From Cyanobacteria bacterium HKST-UBA02 (GTDB lineage Bacteria; Cyanobacteriota; Vampirovibrionia; Obscuribacterales; Obscuribacteraceae): a stretch of DNA of 8,089 nucleotides. Of this stretch, positions 4,853-8,089 are shown piece after piece; position 1 is the first letter of the stretch; every line of letters begins with the position of its first letter. The stretch spans positions 1-8,089 of the forward strand of contig JAGQHH010000263.1 of the NCBI GenBank assembly GCA_020431945.1, given 5' to 3'. The notes under the pieces were generated by a model. That model was given only the letters and a program-made list of their open reading frames with translations. It did not search any database and had not been told where the DNA came from. A program made the position numbers and the translations under genes.

Positions 4853-6853
4853 ATGACTTCATCTTATCGGCGTCTCAGACTTGTCTTCTCACCCGTAGCT
4901 CTTGCTCTTTCCCTTACGGTGGCAGGCTTACCGCTGATCGCAGCGCCCCTCGAGAGTCTCGATACTCTCAAGCTGACGCCGGCTCTGCGTCCGGCGGACG
5001 ACAACAGCGTTCCGCATGTGTTCAAGTTCAACGGCTATCGTGAGCCCCTGGCCTCTGCCGGAGCCCAGAGCAAAGATCCGGATGTCGAAAGGAAAGACGG
5101 CAGCAAGAGCTCAGGAGCTGCTGACTCTGGTGAAGGACTGGTCTGGCACGACTGGGACGAAGCGCTGTTCGAGCAGGCCAGAAAAGAAAAGAAATTCATA
5201 GTCCTGGACCTCGAGGCGGTATGGTGTCACTGGTGCCACGTCATGGATCATGAGACATATAGCAGAGCGGATATCAGAAAGGCTCTCAATCAGAATTTCA
5301 TCTGTGTGAAAGTAGACCAGGACTCGCGTCCTGACCTGAGCCATCGTTATGAAGACTACGGATGGCCCGCCACGATCATTTTCGATGCCGAGGGCAAAGA
5401 GCTGGTAAAGCGCTCCGGCTATATCAATCCCGATAAGATGCTGGCACTTCTGCAGGCTGTGGTGAGGGACCCGTCCCCCCAACCCTTATCCGAGAGTGAT
5501 GAGACACCCATCGCTTTCGCTTCTGAGGGCGTTCTTCCGGATTCTCTCAAAGAAGAGCTCAGCAAAAAGCATATCGACGGATTTGATAGTAAATATGGTG
5601 CCTGGGGAAGATTCCACAAATTCCTCGACTGGGACAGCGTGGACTACAGCATCGAGCTTGCTATCGCCGGGGACAAAGAGGCCGGCGGGCGGGCTCGCAA
5701 GACCCTGGATGGACAGCTCAATCTGCTCGATCCTGTATGGGGCGGCGTCTATCAGTACTCCACCGACGGTGACTGGAGTCATCCGCACTTCGAGAAGATC
5801 ATGCAGATGCAGGCCGAGAACATGCGGATCTATGCCATCGGTTATTCGGTCTTCGGCGACGAGAAATATCTGAAGGCTTCCCGGAGCATCGCCTCATATC
5901 TGGAGAAATTCCTCACTTCCCCGGACGGAGCATTCTATACGAGCCAGGATGCCGATGTCGTTCAGGGGGAGCACAGTGGCGAGTACTTCGAGCTGGACGA
6001 TGCCGGCAGGCGAAAGGCCGGTATCCCCAGGGTCGACAAGCATATCTATGCCAGGGAGAATGGCTGGGCTATCGAGGCTCTCGCTTATCTCTACATGGTG
6101 ACAGGAGAGCAGCGCTATCTGGACAGTGCCACGCGAGCGGCTGAGTGGGTGAAGAAGAACAGAGCCATTTCTTCTGGTTCTCCGGGTCCTTCAGGCGGTG
6201 GCTTCCGGCATGACGAGAGCACTGGTTCCGGTCCTTATCTGGGCGACAGCCTGGCTATGGGACGGGCTTTCCTGAGCCTCTACGAGGCCACCGCCGATCG
6301 CCAGTGGCTGGCCCTCGCCGAGTCGGCTGCCTCTTTCATCGCCGGGCACTTCGCTGATGATGCCGGCTACCTCACCGCTGATTCCCGGAGCAGCAAAGTG
6401 GTCCGCCCCCAGCCTCTTCTGGAAGAGAATGTCAGGCTCGCCCGATTCGCCAATCTGCTCGGTCAGTATACCGGGGATGAGAAGTACGGGAAGATGGCGA
6501 AGAATGCCATGCGTTTTCTGGCTACTCCCGCTGTTGCCAGACGCAAGAAAGTTCTGGTTGCTGGAATCCTGCTTGCTGATCGGGAGATAGCCAACGCCCC
6601 CACTCATATAACGATAGTCGGCAGCAAGAAAGACCAGGAGGCTCGCGCGCTTTTCCTGGCGGCCCTTATGGGACCGGCTGTTTACCGGCGGCTCGAGTGG
6701 TACGATCGCGAGGAAGGCAAGCTGCCCAATATGGCGGTCGACTATCCGGAGCTCCCCCAGGCCGCAGCCTTCTCCTGCGGGGACGGTAAGTGCTCGACAC
6801 CGGCTTTCGAGCCTGATTCGGTCCGGGCTCTTTTCCGGGTGCGGGAGATCTGA
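4853..6853 (+). CDS. Secreted thioredoxin-domain protein of the DUF255/SPATA20 (YyaL-like) family
   Basis: This gene encodes 666 residues. An N-terminal signal peptide (RRLR, hydrophobic core at about 10-31) is followed by some 65 low-complexity polar residues. The thioredoxin-like domain is at about 98-205, with CHWC at 125-128 in the family context WCHWCHVMDHETY and a probable cis-proline at P172. An alpha/alpha-barrel resembling N-acylglucosamine 2-epimerases follows, with family motifs GGVYQYSTDGDW-HPHFEKI, FYTSQDAD (QDAD at 365-368) and ENGW at 402-405. The C-terminal CGDGKC (C642, C647) matches the usual family end. The barrel lacks about 60 residues common between the QDAD and NGW motifs in larger members. 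The reaction is unknown for the family; a thiol-redox role outside the cytoplasm is likely here. The ATG at 4853 follows GGAAGGG; the ATG at 4838 lacks an SD. It is divergent from the exported unknown protein and convergent with the glycosyltransferase. Confidence 0.9.
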   Translation: MTSSYRRLRLVFSPVALALSLTVAGLPLIAAPLESLDTLKLTPALRPADDNSVPHVFKFNGYREPLASAGAQSKDPDVERKDGSKSSGAADSGEGLVWHDWDEALFEQARKEKKFIVLDLEAVWCHWCHVMDHETYSRADIRKALNQNFICVKVDQDSRPDLSHRYEDYGWPATIIFDAEGKELVKRSGYINPDKMLALLQAVVRDPSPQPLSESDETPIAFASEGVLPDSLKEELSKKHIDGFDSKYGAWGRFHKFLDWDSVDYSIELAIAGDKEAGGRARKTLDGQLNLLDPVWGGVYQYSTDGDWSHPHFEKIMQMQAENMRIYAIGYSVFGDEKYLKASRSIASYLEKFLTSPDGAFYTSQDADVVQGEHSGEYFELDDAGRRKAGIPRVDKHIYARENGWAIEALAYLYMVTGEQRYLDSATRAAEWVKKNRAISSGSPGPSGGGFRHDESTGSGPYLGDSLAMGRAFLSLYEATADRQWLALAESAASFIAGHFADDAGYLTADSRSSKVVRPQPLLEENVRLARFANLLGQYTGDEKYGKMAKNAMRFLATPAVARRKKVLVAGILLADREIANAPTHITIVGSKKDQEARALFLAALMGPAVYRRLEWYDREEGKLPNMAVDYPELPQAAAFSCGDGKCSTPAFEPDSVRALFRVREI

Positions 6854-6856
6854 CTC

Positions 6857-8014
6857 TCAGACCGTGTTTTCGATCCTCTCCTCGAGGATGATCCTGGCTA
6901 TCTCGTATACCGCATCGACCCGGTCGAGATTGTGCACCGGTGGCAGTGGCGCGGACAGGCGATTGTCTTTGACCTCTAGCCTTTCTACAATCGATACGAT
7001 ATCCTCAGGCTCTTCCACCGGGTAGGCCAGACCCGTCTCGATCAAGATCTCGGCGGTACCGGATTCTTGCGGCATCGGCTCGGTCACCATATCCAGGGCC
7101 ATGGGCACCCGCCTGGCGATCGCTTCGAAGGTGGTGAGCCCGCCGGCTTTCGTGACCAGAAGGTCGCAAGCATCCATGCTGTCGATCATCGATTCGGCAT
7201 GATCGAGGATGACGGTTCGGCCGGGAAGCTCATGGCTGGCCCCTTCCACTTTCTTTTGCAGCTTTTTATTCTTCCCGCAGATGAATATCACCTGGAATGG
7301 GCGCCTAACTTCGGCGAGAGCGCGGTAGATGGCGAGCATATTGCCACCGCCGGCGGAGCCGGCTGTGACTACCAGGGTGAGTAGCTCCGGGTCGAGACCG
7401 AGGCTTTCGAGCAGGGTCTGTCTGGGCTGGACCGCAGGTTTGAGATAGTCAGGCGAGATCGGCATGCCGACCACTCTGATTCGATCGGGGCTGAGCCCCA
7501 TGGAGATGAGTCTGTCCCGGGCTATATCGTTGGGGGCGATGGTCATGCTGGCATCCTGGCATGCCCAGCCGCTCCAGAGGTTGGCATTCGGATCGGTGAG
7601 CACTGTGATCAATTTGATTTTCTGTTCGAGACCCATGGCCCTGACGGTTCGTGCCAGGTAATGATTGACCATGGGGTGGACGGAGACGATGATCGAAGGA
7701 TCGATTTTCTTGATCAGCTTCTTCGTATAGTCCGAAACCAGCCTGTAGCCGATCTCGTTCTCGTTCGGCTTGATCCATTCGATCAACGTGAAATAGTATT
7801 TCATCCAGTTCTGGTGCCCGCGGAGGAGCCGGTTGTATGTATGCTCGAACATGGCATTGACCGGATTGCTTTCTTCAATGACGTCTTTCATGACTATCTC
7901 GACGTCGGTAGAGTCGGCCAGCTCCAGGACGGCTTTTCTTATGGCTTCGGCGGCGCTGCGGTGCCCGCCTCCGGTATCGGAGAAGACCAGGAAGATACGA
8001 AATGGAGCGGTCAT
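6857..8014 (-). CDS. MGDG synthase-type / processive diacylglycerol glycosyltransferase (GT28)
   Basis: This gene encodes 385 residues, the usual length for the family. It would transfer galactose or glucose from a UDP-sugar to diacylglycerol at the inner face of the membrane, making glycolipid. The N-terminal MGDG-synthase domain shows FSDTGGGHRSAAEAI at 11-25, VHPMVNH at 112-118 and LTDPNANLWSGW at 139-150. The hinge VVGMPISPDY is at 181-190. The C-terminal GT28 domain has VVTAGSAGGGN at 215-225, FICGKNKKL at 244-252, TKAGGLTTFEAIARRVPMAL at 288-307 and the PMPQESGTAE segment. It has no transmembrane helix; association with membranes would be peripheral. MurG is a more distant relative, and the SDTGGGH motif favours MGD/UgtP-type enzymes. 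The sugar cannot be told from sequence. The ATG at 8014 has AGGG 8 bases upstream. Its stop is 3 bp from the convergent DUF255-family stop. Confidence 0.92.
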   Translation of the reverse strand: MTAPFRIFLVFSDTGGGHRSAAEAIRKAVLELADSTDVEIVMKDVIEESNPVNAMFEHTYNRLLRGHQNWMKYYFTLIEWIKPNENEIGYRLVSDYTKKLIKKIDPSIIVSVHPMVNHYLARTVRAMGLEQKIKLITVLTDPNANLWSGWACQDASMTIAPNDIARDRLISMGLSPDRIRVVGMPISPDYLKPAVQPRQTLLESLGLDPELLTLVVTAGSAGGGNMLAIYRALAEVRRPFQVIFICGKNKKLQKKVEGASHELPGRTVILDHAESMIDSMDACDLLVTKAGGLTTFEAIARRVPMALDMVTEPMPQESGTAEILIETGLAYPVEEPEDIVSIVERLEVKDNRLSAPLPPVHNLDRVDAVYEIARIILEERIENTV

Positions 8015-8065
8015 GAGGCGAGCCCTGCCGGAAACCTTTAACTAACCCGGTAAGGATCTTAACCC

Positions 8066-8089
8066 ATGCCCGCTTTTTCCAGTGGACTC
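8066..8089 (+). CDS. Possible start of a divergent gene (partial, unsupported by family)
   Basis: An ATG at 8066 is preceded by AAGGA at 8052-8056 with a 9-base spacer and stays open for eight codons to the window end. This is the expected position for a gene divergent from the glycosyltransferase. Eight residues cannot be identified and the frame may be spurious. Confidence 0.2.

Noticed and set aside
1..8089. CRISPR array, tRNA, transposon ends, toxin-antitoxin or phage defence cassette
   Set aside because: I found no spaced direct repeats, cloverleaf, transposase, integrase, or small toxin-antitoxin pair. All large open regions are explained by ordinary housekeeping or accessory families.

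Overview
The window is about 8 kb of bacterial chromosome of moderate to fairly high GC. It holds nine complete or nearly complete protein genes and a short gene end at the left edge. Start codons are mixed (ATG, GTG, TTG), several starts carry clear Shine-Dalgarno sequences, and intergenic gaps are short. I see no tRNA, rRNA, CRISPR array, insertion sequence, phage or plasmid gene. An acyl desaturase, an MGDG-synthase-type glycolipid glycosyltransferase, kinesin-light-chain-type TPRs and secreted orphan proteins together would fit a non-photosynthetic relative of Cyanobacteria (Vampirovibrionota/Melainabacteria, perhaps Obscuribacterales). That is an impression from gene content, not a demonstrated placement.

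Layout. Left edge (1-497, +): the last codons of an unknown gene overlap, by ATGA, a small two-helix membrane protein. Redox block (494-1985): on the minus strand, a DoxX-like membrane protein lies downstream of an HxlR-family regulator with an N-terminal cysteine; divergently, on the plus strand, is a single-domain rhodanese with extra cysteines, followed by a clear intrinsic terminator. The 170-bp region between regulator and rhodanese carries three copies of GATACTA, two of them inside a near-perfect 14-bp direct repeat, and these are candidate operators. I infer a small thiol- or electrophile-responsive unit.

Lipid gene 1 (about 2045-3028, +): an acyl-CoA/acyl-lipid desaturase with all three histidine boxes but a short, ambiguous N-terminus, preceded by a perfect inverted repeat. 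Minus-strand pair (3045-4741): an exported protein of unknown function followed 56 bp later by a TPR protein, possibly one operon. Divergent from it (4853-6853, +): a secreted member of the DUF255/SPATA20-like family, made of a CHWC thioredoxin-like domain and an alpha/alpha barrel. The shared promoter region contains a perfect 13-bp tandem duplication. Lipid gene 2 (6857-8014, -): an MGDG-synthase/processive diacylglycerol glycosyltransferase, convergent with the previous gene with only 3 bp between stop codons. The last 75 bp may contain the start of a divergent gene.

Nothing here amounts to a clear new multi-gene system. The best leads are the HxlR/rhodanese/DoxX unit with its repeated elements, the exported orphan plus TPR pair, and the possible frame disruption at the desaturase N-terminus.
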